A DNA stretch of 64,000 bases, taken from positions 50,340-114,339 of the forward strand of contig JABLXQ010000026.1 in the NCBI GenBank assembly GCA_013178375.1. Reading direction: 5' to 3'. Position numbers and translations under genes: made by a program. This document shows positions 38,002 to 46,211 of this stretch, piece after piece (within the stretch, counting starts at the first letter, position 1; every line of letters starts with the position of its first letter). The notes beneath the pieces are model-generated. The model had not been told where the DNA came from. It ran no database searches and saw nothing but the letters and a program-made list of their open reading frames with translations. This stretch comes from Gammaproteobacteria bacterium. Its GTDB lineage: Bacteria > Pseudomonadota > Gammaproteobacteria > Pseudomonadales > Ketobacteraceae.

Positions 38002-38937
38002 TTACAGCGCCACCACCCGGTTCCTGCCCGTCGCCTTGGCCTGGTACAGCGCCTTGTCGGCCTGTGCCAGCGTGTCCTCGAAGTCGCTGTGGATAGTAGT
38101 GCGTGCCGCCACACCAAAGCTGCAGCTGACATGAAACGGGCCAGTGCTGCCCTGGAATTCCTGCGCGGCGATCGCGTTGCGCAGGCGCTCCATGGCGTCC
38201 ACCGCGTTGTCCACCGACATGCCCGGCAATACCAGTACCAGTTCCTCGCCACCGATGCGGCCGAGCACGTCCACCTCGCGGATGTTGTCCTGGATCGTGC
38301 GCGCGGTGGCGATCAGTACCTGGTCCCCCTGCGCGTGACCGTGGCGGTCGTTTACCTGCTTGAAGTGGTCCATGTCCAGCATCGCCACCACCAGATCGGT
38401 GTGATAGCGCCGCGCCAGATTGAACAGCATGCGGGCTTCGTCCATCACCGCACGGCGATTCTTGATGCCGGTCAGTTCATCAGTGCGCGAGCGCTCCTCC
38501 GCCAGCCGCGTGGCGGCCTTCAGGGCCTGCACGTTGTTTTTCAGATCGGTGATGTCGGTGGCGATCTCGATCCGCACCAGACGGCCGTCGATCCAGGGAA
38601 TGGCCTGGTCCCGGCACTGGTACCAGTGGTCGTTCACGGTGTTCTGGAATTCCCATACCAGTACGCCGGTGGGCTGGCCGGCGGCGTCCACCAGTTGGGG
38701 ATTGGTGCAGAAGGCGCAGGGGCCGCTCTGGCCTGACTGCAGCACGTCCCAGCATTGTTTGCCGCGGGCGTCGCCCCAGGTGTTTTTGCCATACTGGTTG
38801 ATGAACAGGATTTCGTAGGTCTGCATGTCGCTGACGTACACCAGCGCGTCAATGGCGTCGAGGATCGCGGCCAGGCTGCGGTAGGCCGTGGTGGCGGGGT
38901 GGGTGTCCTCAAGTAGTTGCGGGTCTGGCAATAGCAT
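38002..38937 (-). CDS. PAS-GGDEF diguanylate cyclase
   Basis: A 311-residue cytoplasmic protein. Residues about 20-130 form a PAS-like sensor (ILDAIDALVYVSDMQTYEILFIN) with cysteines in QCWDVLQSGQSGPCAFCTN, a pattern that could bind metal or sense redox. Residues about 150-311 are a GGDEF domain with an intact active site: DELTGIKNRRAVMDEA, MLDMDHFKQVNDRHGHAQGD, GRIGGEELVLVLPG (GGEEL). So it probably makes c-di-GMP. An inhibitory RxxD is not obvious; REVD lies just before GRIGGEEL and could be one. Its ATG is 173 bases from the divergent hydrolase gene. Confidence 0.92.
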   Translation of the reverse strand: MLLPDPQLLEDTHPATTAYRSLAAILDAIDALVYVSDMQTYEILFINQYGKNTWGDARGKQCWDVLQSGQSGPCAFCTNPQLVDAAGQPTGVLVWEFQNTVNDHWYQCRDQAIPWIDGRLVRIEIATDITDLKNNVQALKAATRLAEERSRTDELTGIKNRRAVMDEARMLFNLARRYHTDLVVAMLDMDHFKQVNDRHGHAQGDQVLIATARTIQDNIREVDVLGRIGGEELVLVLPGMSVDNAVDAMERLRNAIAAQEFQGSTGPFHVSCSFGVAARTTIHSDFEDTLAQADKALYQAKATGRNRVVAL

Positions 38938-39110
38938 GTGGGTGCCGGGCTGCGTGGGTGGTTGGTAGGGCCGGGGCAGAAGGGGCCGGGAGCCTGTTCA
39001 GTATAGTGCGCGGCAGGATTGTGCGTTGCCAAAACACCGGCAGCAGGACCAGAATGACGCAGGCTGCTTTTGGCCATAACAACAACGAGACCCTGCACAA
39101 CGGAGGTGCC

Positions 39111-39965
39111 ATGCCCGTCCTGACCCTGCCCACCGGCCCCGTTCACTACACCGATACCGGCAGCGGCACTCCGCTGGTACTGCTGCACGCCAATCCCGGT
39201 GACAGCCAGGATTTCGCTGCCGTGCTGCCGGCGCTGGCGCAACGGTTCCGGGTGCTGGCGCTGGACTGGCCCGGTTACGGCCAGTCGCCGCTACCGGCAA
39301 ATCCCGAGTCCGTGCACGTGGATTTATTCTTTCAGGTACTGCAGGACTGGCTGTCGCAGCTGCAACTGCCATCGGCGTTTTTCATCGGCAATTCCCTGGG
39401 CGGTTACGCGGCGGCACGGCTGGCGGCGGAAGTGCCGGAGCGGGTGCGCGGGCTGATCCTGGTGTCACCCGGTGGCTTTACGTCCCATACGGCCGTGACC
39501 CGAGCCTTTTGTGGCCTGCAGGGCAGCCGTTTTGCCCTGGCTCCCGCGCGCTGGTCGGGCCTGTATCTGAAACGCCGTTCTGAAACCGCGCTGGCCATGC
39601 TGGAACGTGCGGCCGGCGCCCAGTCACAACCGGCTGTGCGACAGCTGAACCGGGCGATCTGGCGCTGCTTCTCGCTGCCCTGCCATGATCTGCGCGAAGC
39701 CGCCGCTGCGATCAAGGCTCCCACCCTGCTGATGTTCGGCCGCTATGATCCCGCTATTCCGGCCGACAAGGATGGCGTTGTGGCTGCCCGCTGCCTGCCG
39801 CATGCGGATCTGGTGATTCTGCCCTGTGGCCACGCTGCGTTTGCAGAACTGCCGGAGCGGTTCCTGGAATATACCTTGCCGTTTCTGGAGCAACAGGCGG
39901 AATTGACGGCGGTGGATATGCCGGTGCTGGACGAGGCGCGGCCGCAGCAGAAAGAGGTTTGTTGA
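39111..39965 (+). CDS. Alpha/beta-fold hydrolase
   Basis: A 284-residue alpha/beta hydrolase without signal peptide. Visible landmarks: LVLLHANPGDSQDF (oxyanion hole, HxNPG), VLALDWPGYGQSPLP, nucleophile elbow FIGNSLGGYAAA (GNSLGG), late acid MFGRYDPAIPADK, and His in PCGHAAFAELPERF. The family covers esterases, lipases and C-C bond hydrolases such as meta-cleavage product hydrolases, so the substrate is open. ATG 39111 has GGAGG 5 bases upstream. It is followed at 102 bases by a flavin reductase-like gene. Confidence 0.85.
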   Translation: MPVLTLPTGPVHYTDTGSGTPLVLLHANPGDSQDFAAVLPALAQRFRVLALDWPGYGQSPLPANPESVHVDLFFQVLQDWLSQLQLPSAFFIGNSLGGYAAARLAAEVPERVRGLILVSPGGFTSHTAVTRAFCGLQGSRFALAPARWSGLYLKRRSETALAMLERAAGAQSQPAVRQLNRAIWRCFSLPCHDLREAAAAIKAPTLLMFGRYDPAIPADKDGVVAARCLPHADLVILPCGHAAFAELPERFLEYTLPFLEQQAELTAVDMPVLDEARPQQKEVC

Positions 39966-40030
39966 ACCGCGTTGGCGGCGGACAAAACCGCAAGTTCCGG
40001 GTTGTTGCGTATTGGCCCTGCCACTCACAC

Positions 40031-40060
40031 TCTCCGTGCAGTTGATTTTTTTCACGGAGA
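40031..40060 (+). promoter_or_regulatory. Inverted repeat covering the ribosome site of the flavin reductase-like gene
   Basis: TCTCCGTG (40031-40038) and CACGGAGA (40053-40060) are perfectly complementary across 14 bases. The right arm contains the GGAGA ribosome site of the ATG at 40068, so in RNA the stem would hide it; in DNA it could be an operator for the TetR protein encoded just downstream. Confidence 0.5.
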
Positions 40061-40067
40061 GCCTGTC

Positions 40068-40793
40068 ATGCATCAGACCATCGAACCTTCCATTCTGTAT
40101 TTTGGCACGCCGGTGATCGTGGTGAGTTCGCTCAATCCCGACGGCAGCACCAACCTCGCGCCCATTTCCTCCGCCTGGTGGCTGGGCTGGAGTTGCATGC
40201 TGGGATTTGACGCGTCGTCGCAAACCGTTGCCAACCTGCGTCGTCACGGCGAGTGCGTGCTGAATCTGGCGGCGGAACAGAACCTGTCGCAGGTGGACAA
40301 ACTGGCGCTGCTGACTGGCCGTGCGTCGGTGCCCCTGCATAAAAAAGCCCTTGGTTCCCGTTATTGCCGTGACAAATTCGCGGCTGCCGGATTCACAGCG
40401 CAACCTTCTGATGTCGTACTGCCGGATCGGGTGCGGGAATGTCCCATCCAACTGGAGGCGCGGGTGAACAGTGTGCATGGATTTGGTAATGATGATCCAC
40501 GCATGAGCGTCGCGGCCTGCGCGATCGAGGTCACGATCGAGCGGATACATGCGTTGCCGGAATTGTGCGTGGACGGTCGCGCGCATCACGTCGATCCCGA
40601 CAAGTGGCGACCACTGCTGATGAGCTTCCGCCATTTTTACGGGTTGTCGGCGCGGTTGCAGGATTCGCGGCTGGCCCGGGGGGATGAGGAGCAGTACGCG
40701 CCCTGGAAGCAGGGTGGTTTGAAAGGCGTCGTCACCAACGGCGTGCTGCGGCTGGCCAAGCACAAGCATCGCATAAAAAAAGACAGCCGATAA
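40068..40793 (+). CDS. Flavin reductase-like FMN-binding protein
   Basis: A 241-residue protein of the flavin reductase (split beta-barrel) family: FGTPVIVVSSLNPDGSTNLAPISSAWWLG is the typical FMN-binding start, followed by FDASSQTVANLRRHGECVLNLA. Members either reduce flavin for two-component monooxygenases or are FMN-binding proteins of unknown role. ATG 40068 (GGAGAG 7 bases upstream) was chosen; the upstream in-frame stretch has no protein character. The C-terminal tail is basic (KHKHRIKKDSR). No partner monooxygenase is adjacent. Confidence 0.85.
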   Translation: MHQTIEPSILYFGTPVIVVSSLNPDGSTNLAPISSAWWLGWSCMLGFDASSQTVANLRRHGECVLNLAAEQNLSQVDKLALLTGRASVPLHKKALGSRYCRDKFAAAGFTAQPSDVVLPDRVRECPIQLEARVNSVHGFGNDDPRMSVAACAIEVTIERIHALPELCVDGRAHHVDPDKWRPLLMSFRHFYGLSARLQDSRLARGDEEQYAPWKQGGLKGVVTNGVLRLAKHKHRIKKDSR

Positions 40794-40828
40794 AAAACGG
40801 AGGTCGCCTGCAAGATCCCAGTTGACCT

Positions 40829-41530
40829 ATGATGATCAACTTCGACGATGTCACAAGAGCGTGCAAAGCCGTAATGTCTACCAAAAAGCTGTTAAAAGTA
40901 AAAACAAAACCCCGGCCGCCGGGCCGCCCGAAACCGGAGGACATCAATGCCATTGAAAGCAAATTGCTGGAAGTTGGGCTGAAGGAGTTTCTGGAACAGG
41001 GTTATGGCAACGCCGCCATGGCGCGAATCGCGAAGGCTGCCGGAGGCTCCAAGACCACGCTCTATTCCCGCTATCCGTCGAAAGAGGAATTATTCCGCGC
41101 CATTATTTTCGATCAGATCGAGCGCGCGGCGCCGCAGGCATCGTTGAGATCCGATGCGGGTCCACTCGGACTTGAACAAGGTTTGAAATCGTACGCCAAT
41201 CACATGCTTGAGCACAGCTTGCAGGATGACATGATCGGCGTGAACAAACTGGTCTACAGCGAGTGCTACCGTTTTCCGGAACTGGGTGCGGCCGCCGTGG
41301 AAAAGACAAATCTGGGGATCAAGAGGATTGCCGGTTTCATCAGTGAAAGCGCCGTGCGCGACGGTGTGCCCTGTAAAAATCCGACGGCAATAGCCCAGGT
41401 TTTCATCTTCATGATCCGCGGTTGGTATATGCAGGTTTTGCAGGCCAACAAGGTGGTTTCGGCGGCGGAACGGGAGGAGTGGGTCAACCAGGCGGTCAAT
41501 GCACTGCTGCTCGCCCGGAAGGATTGGTGA
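40829..41530 (+). CDS. TetR/AcrR-family transcriptional regulator
   Basis: A 233-residue one-component repressor. The N-terminal tail is basic and Pro-rich (KTKPRPPGRPKPED), then the helix-turn-helix: LLEVGLKEFLEQGYGNAAMARIAKAAGGSKTTLYSRYPSKEELF. The rest is an all-helical ligand domain similar to the AefR-like C-terminal type. The start is uncertain: ATG 40829 or ATG 40874, neither with a clear ribosome site. It lies 36 bases after the flavin reductase-like gene and just upstream of the palindromic operator at 41733, so it is the obvious candidate to control the catabolic cluster. Confidence 0.9.
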   Translation: MMINFDDVTRACKAVMSTKKLLKVKTKPRPPGRPKPEDINAIESKLLEVGLKEFLEQGYGNAAMARIAKAAGGSKTTLYSRYPSKEELFRAIIFDQIERAAPQASLRSDAGPLGLEQGLKSYANHMLEHSLQDDMIGVNKLVYSECYRFPELGAAAVEKTNLGIKRIAGFISESAVRDGVPCKNPTAIAQVFIFMIRGWYMQVLQANKVVSAAEREEWVNQAVNALLLARKDW

Positions 41531-41725
41531 AAGGACTCAGCGCTTCAAAATATTGAACAGCATGTCGATCGTCGCCTTGAAATTTCTCTGCCACCCTGTC
41601 CGTTTTTCCGCCTAAACGTCGATTCTCAATAGTTTTTTGAGCAGGCCGCGTGCGCTTCGCATTTGCGGCCCATTCCTGCGTTTGTCGGATTTCTCCACTG
41701 GTTCCGAAATCAGTGAAACAGGGAA

Positions 41726-41754
41726 TTGCCATTAATCGTACACAAGTGTACGAT
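41726..41754 (+). promoter_or_regulatory. Sigma-70-type promoter of the AveC/NorQD cluster
   Basis: TTGCCA (41726-41731), exactly 17 bases, TACGAT (41749-41754): five and four of six consensus matches. The spacer and -10 are covered by the palindrome at 41733-41756. It lies about 60 bases before the first gene of the cluster. Confidence 0.6.
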
Positions 41755-41756
41755 TA
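41733..41756. promoter_or_regulatory. Perfect 24-bp palindromic operator
   Basis: TAATCGTACAC, AA, then the exact complement GTGTACGATTA: 11-bp arms with no mismatch. Its length and near-continuous symmetry are typical of TetR-family operators, and it overlaps the promoter where a repressor would block RNA polymerase. The TetR gene ends 200 bases upstream. Confidence 0.75.
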
Positions 41757-41815
41757 TGTGAAATGTCAGTCCGGGGCGCCCGTTCAAGCCCCTTTGCCGC
41801 ACGGAAAATATAAAA

Positions 41816-42628
41816 ATGATGTTTGAGGCGTTCGCTCTAAAAGATGGAATCGGCTCGGAAATTCGTACGGATGTGGAAAGTCTGTTGACTGCTGAAGTCG
41901 CTGCGAAAGTTCGCCGGCTGCTGGTTGAGCGTGGTGTGGTGGTGTTCAAAGGGTTGCAGCTGACCGATGCCCAGCAGGTTGCGCTGGCGCGATTGATGGG
42001 CTCGGTGCGGCAGGAGGGTGAAAACGGCATCTACAAAATCACCCTCGATAAAAGCGCCAATGATCGCCGGGATTATCTGAAGGGATCATTTCTCTGGCAC
42101 ATCGATGGAACCCACGACGAGGTGCCGGTATTCGCTTCGCTGCTGACCGGAATCACGTTGTCCACCACGGGTGGCCAGACGGAATTCGCCAATTCCTACG
42201 GCGCGTACGAAGCGCTACCGCAGGAGATGAAAGCCAAAATTGAGCGGTTGAAGGTGGTGCACAGCGTGGAAGTGTCGATGCGTCGCGCCGACATTGAACC
42301 GACCGAGGCCAATCTCGCATTCTGGCGCAAATTTCCCGACAAAACCCACAACCTGGTCTGGACGCACAAATCCGGCCGCAAATCGCTGGTTATCGGCTGT
42401 CATGCATCGCATATCGAAGGCATGGACAGGGACGAAGGGCAGAAACTGCTGCAGGACTTGCTGGATTGGACGACGCAACCGCGATTTGTCTACCGACATG
42501 AGTGGACACCGGGCGATCTGCTGATCTGGGATAACACGGGGGTGTTGCACCGCGTCGAGCCTTATCCGCTGGATTGTGGCCGGATGATGCATCGCACGAC
42601 GTTGCTGGGCGAGGAAGCTTTCGCCTGA
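41816..42628 (+). CDS. TauD/TfdA-family Fe(II)/2-oxoglutarate dioxygenase
   Basis: A 270-residue non-haem iron enzyme. The iron-binding facial triad is visible: His and Asp in FLWHIDGTHDEVP and the distal His in NTGVLHRVEPYP, with the 2-oxoglutarate-binding Arg in RMMHRTTLLGEE. The TTGGQTEFANSYGAYEALP segment is typical of the family. It would hydroxylate or oxidatively cleave an organic substrate. First gene of the cluster, preceded by the operator/promoter. ATG 41816 and ATG 41819 are adjacent; either may be used. Confidence 0.88.
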   Translation: MMFEAFALKDGIGSEIRTDVESLLTAEVAAKVRRLLVERGVVVFKGLQLTDAQQVALARLMGSVRQEGENGIYKITLDKSANDRRDYLKGSFLWHIDGTHDEVPVFASLLTGITLSTTGGQTEFANSYGAYEALPQEMKAKIERLKVVHSVEVSMRRADIEPTEANLAFWRKFPDKTHNLVWTHKSGRKSLVIGCHASHIEGMDRDEGQKLLQDLLDWTTQPRFVYRHEWTPGDLLIWDNTGVLHRVEPYPLDCGRMMHRTTLLGEEAFA

Positions 42629-42713
42629 GCGCGGGCCGCCAACATAACCAGAAATAGCGTTTAAACAGAAATTGACTTTCTAACCAAACAATAACGATGA
42701 AAGAGGGTGCGAC

Positions 42714-44411
42714 ATGATTCGAAATCTTCCAGCGAAATGGGATCTTGAAGCCGATGTCGTTTCGATCGGTTCTGGGGGTGGTGGCTTGTGCGCGGCCATT
42801 ACAGCACATGACAACGGGGCGAGCGCCGTTGTACTCGAACGTTCCGATCAGGTGGGTGGCGTCACCGCCTACTCCATGGGTGAGGTCTGGATTCCGGGCA
42901 ACCACCATGCCGCGGCATTGGGTATCAAGGATTCAGCGGAAAGCGGTTATCGCTACATCAAAGGTCTTTCCATGGGTTACGGCCATGACACGGCGATGCT
43001 CAATCAGGCCGTTCACGCGCCGGTGGCACTCAAATATTTCGAAGACAGAATCGGCTTGAAGATGTGCGCGATTCGCAAGCTGCCCGACTATTACTATCCC
43101 CATGTCGAAGACAGTCTGGCGGAAGGACGCTATCTGGAAGCGCTGCCGTTTCCAGCTGCAACATTGGGAGAATGGCAATTCAAAACCCGCGTGTCGCCCC
43201 ATGTGCCCTACAGCATGACCCACGATGAGATTTTCGATAACGGCGGTCTGGCGAACATGATCAACTGGGATTTCAGTGTCATGTCCGAGCGGCTGAGCAA
43301 GGATGAGCGTTGCGCGGGGCCGGGTCTGGCGGCTTATTTTGTCAAAGGCGTGCTTGATCGCAAGATTCCGCTGCTCACGGGCGTGAACGCAGAGGAGTTG
43401 GTGGTTGACGGATCGCGTGTTGTCGGTTTGCGCGCCACCCGCGACGGCAAGGATTTTTTTGTCAAAGCCAATCGTGGTGTTGTCATCGCTGTCAGCAGTT
43501 ATGAGCGGAATCCCGATTTTGCGAAGACGCTGGGACACCAGCTCAATCCCGTGTCGATGGTGATGCCGGGAATCGACGGCGCCCATCTGCGTCTGGCCGG
43601 GCAGGCCGGCGCGCGCGTCGCCCGCGTTCCCGATGTCAGCATGCTGGGTTTTCACGTTCCCGGTGAAGAGCAGGAAGAAGGCGTGCCCTTGTGGCGCGGT
43701 GCCCTGCCATTTTTGGGGTTGCCGCATACGGTTCTGGTCAATCGTGCGGGCAAGCGTTTTTCCAACGAGGCATTTTATCGCTCGGTCTATTTTGCGCTGG
43801 ATATTATCGACGGCGCGACCCAGACCCATCCCAACTTCCCCTGCTGGGCTGTCTTCGACAGTCAGGCGCGGGAGAAATATCCGTTCGGTTCGCTGATGCC
43901 CGGGCAGGAAATGCCGGAAGAATTGGGGACCACCGCCGATTCCATCGAAGCGCTGGCAGATAAAATCGGTGTCGATGTGCATGGTCTTGCTGCCACCGTT
44001 GCCGCGTTCAATGGCTACTGCGAAACCGGCGACGATCCGGAATTCAAGCGCGGCACTTTCCCGTGGGGCGCGCTTATGTGCGGCGATCCCACCCGCAAAC
44101 CGAACGCCAATCTCGGGCCACTTTTGAAGCCGCCGTTTTATGCTGTGCAACTGCATCGCATGGCGGGTGGCGGGATCTGTGCCGCTGGTGTTGTGGCGGA
44201 CCATCACTGCCGTGCCATCGGCTGGGACAACAAACCCATTGAAGGGCTGTACGTCGCGGGTAATTCCGTGGCGCGTCTGGATAACGGCGCACTGATGCAA
44301 AGTGGCATCACCAATGCGCGCGGCATGACCCACGGTTATCTCGCCGGCCGTCACGCGGCGGGCAATCCCAGTGATCTGTTGCAAAAGGAAATGGACCGTC
44401 TGGGTCTGTGA
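42714..44411 (+). CDS. FAD-dependent 3-ketosteroid-delta1-dehydrogenase-like flavoprotein
   Basis: A 565-residue flavoprotein. The FAD-binding start DVVSIGSGGGGLCAAITAHDNGASAVVLERSDQ is followed by GGVTAYSMGEVWIPGN, which matches the KstD/fumarate-reductase-type pattern (GG.T..SGG..W.P.N). The C-terminal part has HRMAGGGICAAGVVADHHCRAIGWDNKPIEGLYVAGNSVARL, again typical of KstD-like proteins. Known relatives desaturate 3-ketosteroids or similar enones at C1-C2. The active-site Tyr residues of KstD were not located, so the substrate is open. AGAGGG lies 6 bases before the ATG. The next gene starts 9 bases after its stop. Confidence 0.85.
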   Translation: MIRNLPAKWDLEADVVSIGSGGGGLCAAITAHDNGASAVVLERSDQVGGVTAYSMGEVWIPGNHHAAALGIKDSAESGYRYIKGLSMGYGHDTAMLNQAVHAPVALKYFEDRIGLKMCAIRKLPDYYYPHVEDSLAEGRYLEALPFPAATLGEWQFKTRVSPHVPYSMTHDEIFDNGGLANMINWDFSVMSERLSKDERCAGPGLAAYFVKGVLDRKIPLLTGVNAEELVVDGSRVVGLRATRDGKDFFVKANRGVVIAVSSYERNPDFAKTLGHQLNPVSMVMPGIDGAHLRLAGQAGARVARVPDVSMLGFHVPGEEQEEGVPLWRGALPFLGLPHTVLVNRAGKRFSNEAFYRSVYFALDIIDGATQTHPNFPCWAVFDSQAREKYPFGSLMPGQEMPEELGTTADSIEALADKIGVDVHGLAATVAAFNGYCETGDDPEFKRGTFPWGALMCGDPTRKPNANLGPLLKPPFYAVQLHRMAGGGICAAGVVADHHCRAIGWDNKPIEGLYVAGNSVARLDNGALMQSGITNARGMTHGYLAGRHAAGNPSDLLQKEMDRLGL

Positions 44412-44420
44412 GGTAACCGC

Positions 44421-45443
44421 ATGATTGAAGCAGAAAAGTCGTTTGTGATCGGCGCACCCATCGACAGCGTCTGGGATTATGTGCGCGACATCGGCAAGTG
44501 GGCCAGTCTGCTGCCGGGTTGCCGGGAGTGCGCGATCATTGATGAACACAATTCCCGCTGGACGATAAAAGTGGGCGCCGGTGGTCTGGTCAAAACAGTG
44601 AACGTGCTGGTCTGTGTCGAGAAATGGGATGGACCGGAGCGGGTGAATTTTACCTACAAGCTGGAATCGGAGCCCGTCGTGGGTGGCGGGTGTTATATCG
44701 CGTCGAAAGCCGGGCCCCAGGCAACCGATGTGCGGTTGCAACTGCGGGTGGAAGGCAGCGGGCCCATGGCGCCCATGTGGGAAGCGGTGTGCAAGCCGCT
44801 GTTCAATCCGTTGGCCGGTGCTTTCACCGAAAAACTCAAGACTGAAATCGAGCAGTACGTTGGTGTGCCTGCTTTGCCAGATGCTGACAATAGCGGTTCA
44901 GGTTCGGTGATGGCGGTCGTGGTGCGCTGGTTGCGCAAACTGTGGCTGGCTGTTGCAGGCGGCAATCAATCACAAAGTTTGCGATCACAAGAATTGCTCG
45001 CCAACAAGGATAAGGTTATGAGCGAACAGAACAAGCAGGTCGTGCTCAAATTCATCAATGCCATGGGCAGCAGCGATGGCGCTACAGCGGCCACCTGTCT
45101 GGCGCAGGATGCGTTCACGCTGGCGAAAGGTTTTGGCAAATTTGCGGGCATTCGTCGTTATGACACCATCGTGGGCACCATCGACGCATTCAAGCAACTG
45201 GTGCCAACCGGGCTGCGGCCAGATATCAAAAGTGTTACCGCCGAGAGTGATCGCGTGGTGGTGGAATTCGAAGGCAATGCAACCACCTGCGACGGCAAGC
45301 CCTACAACAACCAGTACTGCATGGTGTTTACGCTGGCCGACGGCAAGATCAAACAGGTCAACGAATATTTCTGCACGATCCTGGCGGAAGATGTGCTCTG
45401 GCCGTTGATAGAAAAAATGGCCGATGCCATTCCGCAGAGTTGA
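44421..45443 (+). CDS. CoxG-like SRPBCC domain fused to a SnoaL/NTF2-like domain
   Basis: A 340-residue protein of two domains. Residues 1-150 are CoxG-like (KSFVIGAPIDSVWDYVRDIGKWASLLPGC...LKTEIEQYVG), the SRPBCC protein that anchors CO dehydrogenase to the membrane. Residues 165-180 (VVVRWLRKLWLAVAGG) form an amphipathic or membrane-contact helix, as at a CoxG C-terminus. Residues 200-340 are SnoaL/ketosteroid-isomerase-like (QVVLKFINAMGSSDGATAATCLAQDAFTLAKG...IKQVNEYFCTILAEDVLWPL). An in-frame ATG at 45018 lies behind AAGGATAAGG, a strong ribosome site exactly at the domain border, so the second domain may also be made alone. Known SnoaL-like proteins isomerise, cyclise or hydrate small ligands. 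Confidence 0.85.
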   Translation: MIEAEKSFVIGAPIDSVWDYVRDIGKWASLLPGCRECAIIDEHNSRWTIKVGAGGLVKTVNVLVCVEKWDGPERVNFTYKLESEPVVGGGCYIASKAGPQATDVRLQLRVEGSGPMAPMWEAVCKPLFNPLAGAFTEKLKTEIEQYVGVPALPDADNSGSGSVMAVVVRWLRKLWLAVAGGNQSQSLRSQELLANKDKVMSEQNKQVVLKFINAMGSSDGATAATCLAQDAFTLAKGFGKFAGIRRYDTIVGTIDAFKQLVPTGLRPDIKSVTAESDRVVVEFEGNATTCDGKPYNNQYCMVFTLADGKIKQVNEYFCTILAEDVLWPLIEKMADAIPQS

Positions 45444-45455
45444 AGGATGCCGATC

Positions 45456-46211
45456 ATGCAGCTGTTAACCGACAAAGTCGCGATTGTAACAGGTGGAGCC
45501 AGTGGCATCGGCCTCGCCACCGTCGAACTTTTCGTCGAGGCCGGCGCCCGGGTTGTCATCGCGGATGTCAACGTTGACCAGGGGATGGCGGTGGCGGAAA
45601 AAATCGGCGCTTCTGCAGTGTTCAAGCAAACCGATGTTTCCAGCGCTGATCAGGTCAGGTCGCTGGTCGAATTTGCGGTAACGCAGTTCGGCGGCCTCAA
45701 CATCATGTTCAACAATGCCGGTATCAGTGGTGCGATTCACTCCCGCTTTCTGGAAGATGATCTGCAGGATTTCGATCGTGTCATCGCTGTCAACTTATTC
45801 GGCGTGATGATTGGAAGTCAGTGTGCTGGACGCCATATGGCAAAAAATGGTGGTGGCTCCATTATCAATACCTCATCCATCGCCGCCATTACGCCGGGGC
45901 TGCCGCTGATTTCCTACCGCGCGGCCAAGGCGGGCGTCATTCATTTCACCAAATCGATTGCGCGGGATCTGGGTGAGTATGGTATTCGCGTCAACTGCAT
46001 AGCGCCCGGCCATATTCCTGCCGGCATGACTTTCTATGACATGAGCGAGCGCATCCGGGTGGCGCAGCCGTTGCAGCGACAGGGCATGCCGGTGGACGTT
46101 GCGAAGGCCGCGCTGTATCTGGCGAGCGATTTGTCCGCGCAGGTCACGGGCGTGATATTGCCGGTGGATGGCGGAACCCATCTGGGAGGCCCCATTCGTG
46201 TCAGAAAGTGA
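45456..46211 (+). CDS. Short-chain dehydrogenase/reductase
   Basis: A 251-residue classical SDR: cofactor motif VTGGASGIGLAT, Asp in VVIADVNVDQ suggesting NAD(H) preference, NNAGISG, catalytic Ser in INTSSIAAITPG and YxxxK in SYRAAKAGVIHF, and C-terminal GVILPVDGGTHLGG. It would oxidise a hydroxyl or reduce a ketone of the pathway intermediate. ATG 45456 was chosen because AAGGA lies 8 bases before it; an ATG three codons upstream overlaps that site. Its 3' end overlaps the next gene by 14 bases. Confidence 0.9.
   Translation: MQLLTDKVAIVTGGASGIGLATVELFVEAGARVVIADVNVDQGMAVAEKIGASAVFKQTDVSSADQVRSLVEFAVTQFGGLNIMFNNAGISGAIHSRFLEDDLQDFDRVIAVNLFGVMIGSQCAGRHMAKNGGGSIINTSSIAAITPGLPLISYRAAKAGVIHFTKSIARDLGEYGIRVNCIAPGHIPAGMTFYDMSERIRVAQPLQRQGMPVDVAKAALYLASDLSAQVTGVILPVDGGTHLGGPIRVRK

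Noticed and set aside
42933..44741. 602-codon antisense frame over the flavoprotein gene
   Set aside because: No domain character; the plus-strand protein has FAD-binding and KstD-like motifs end to end.
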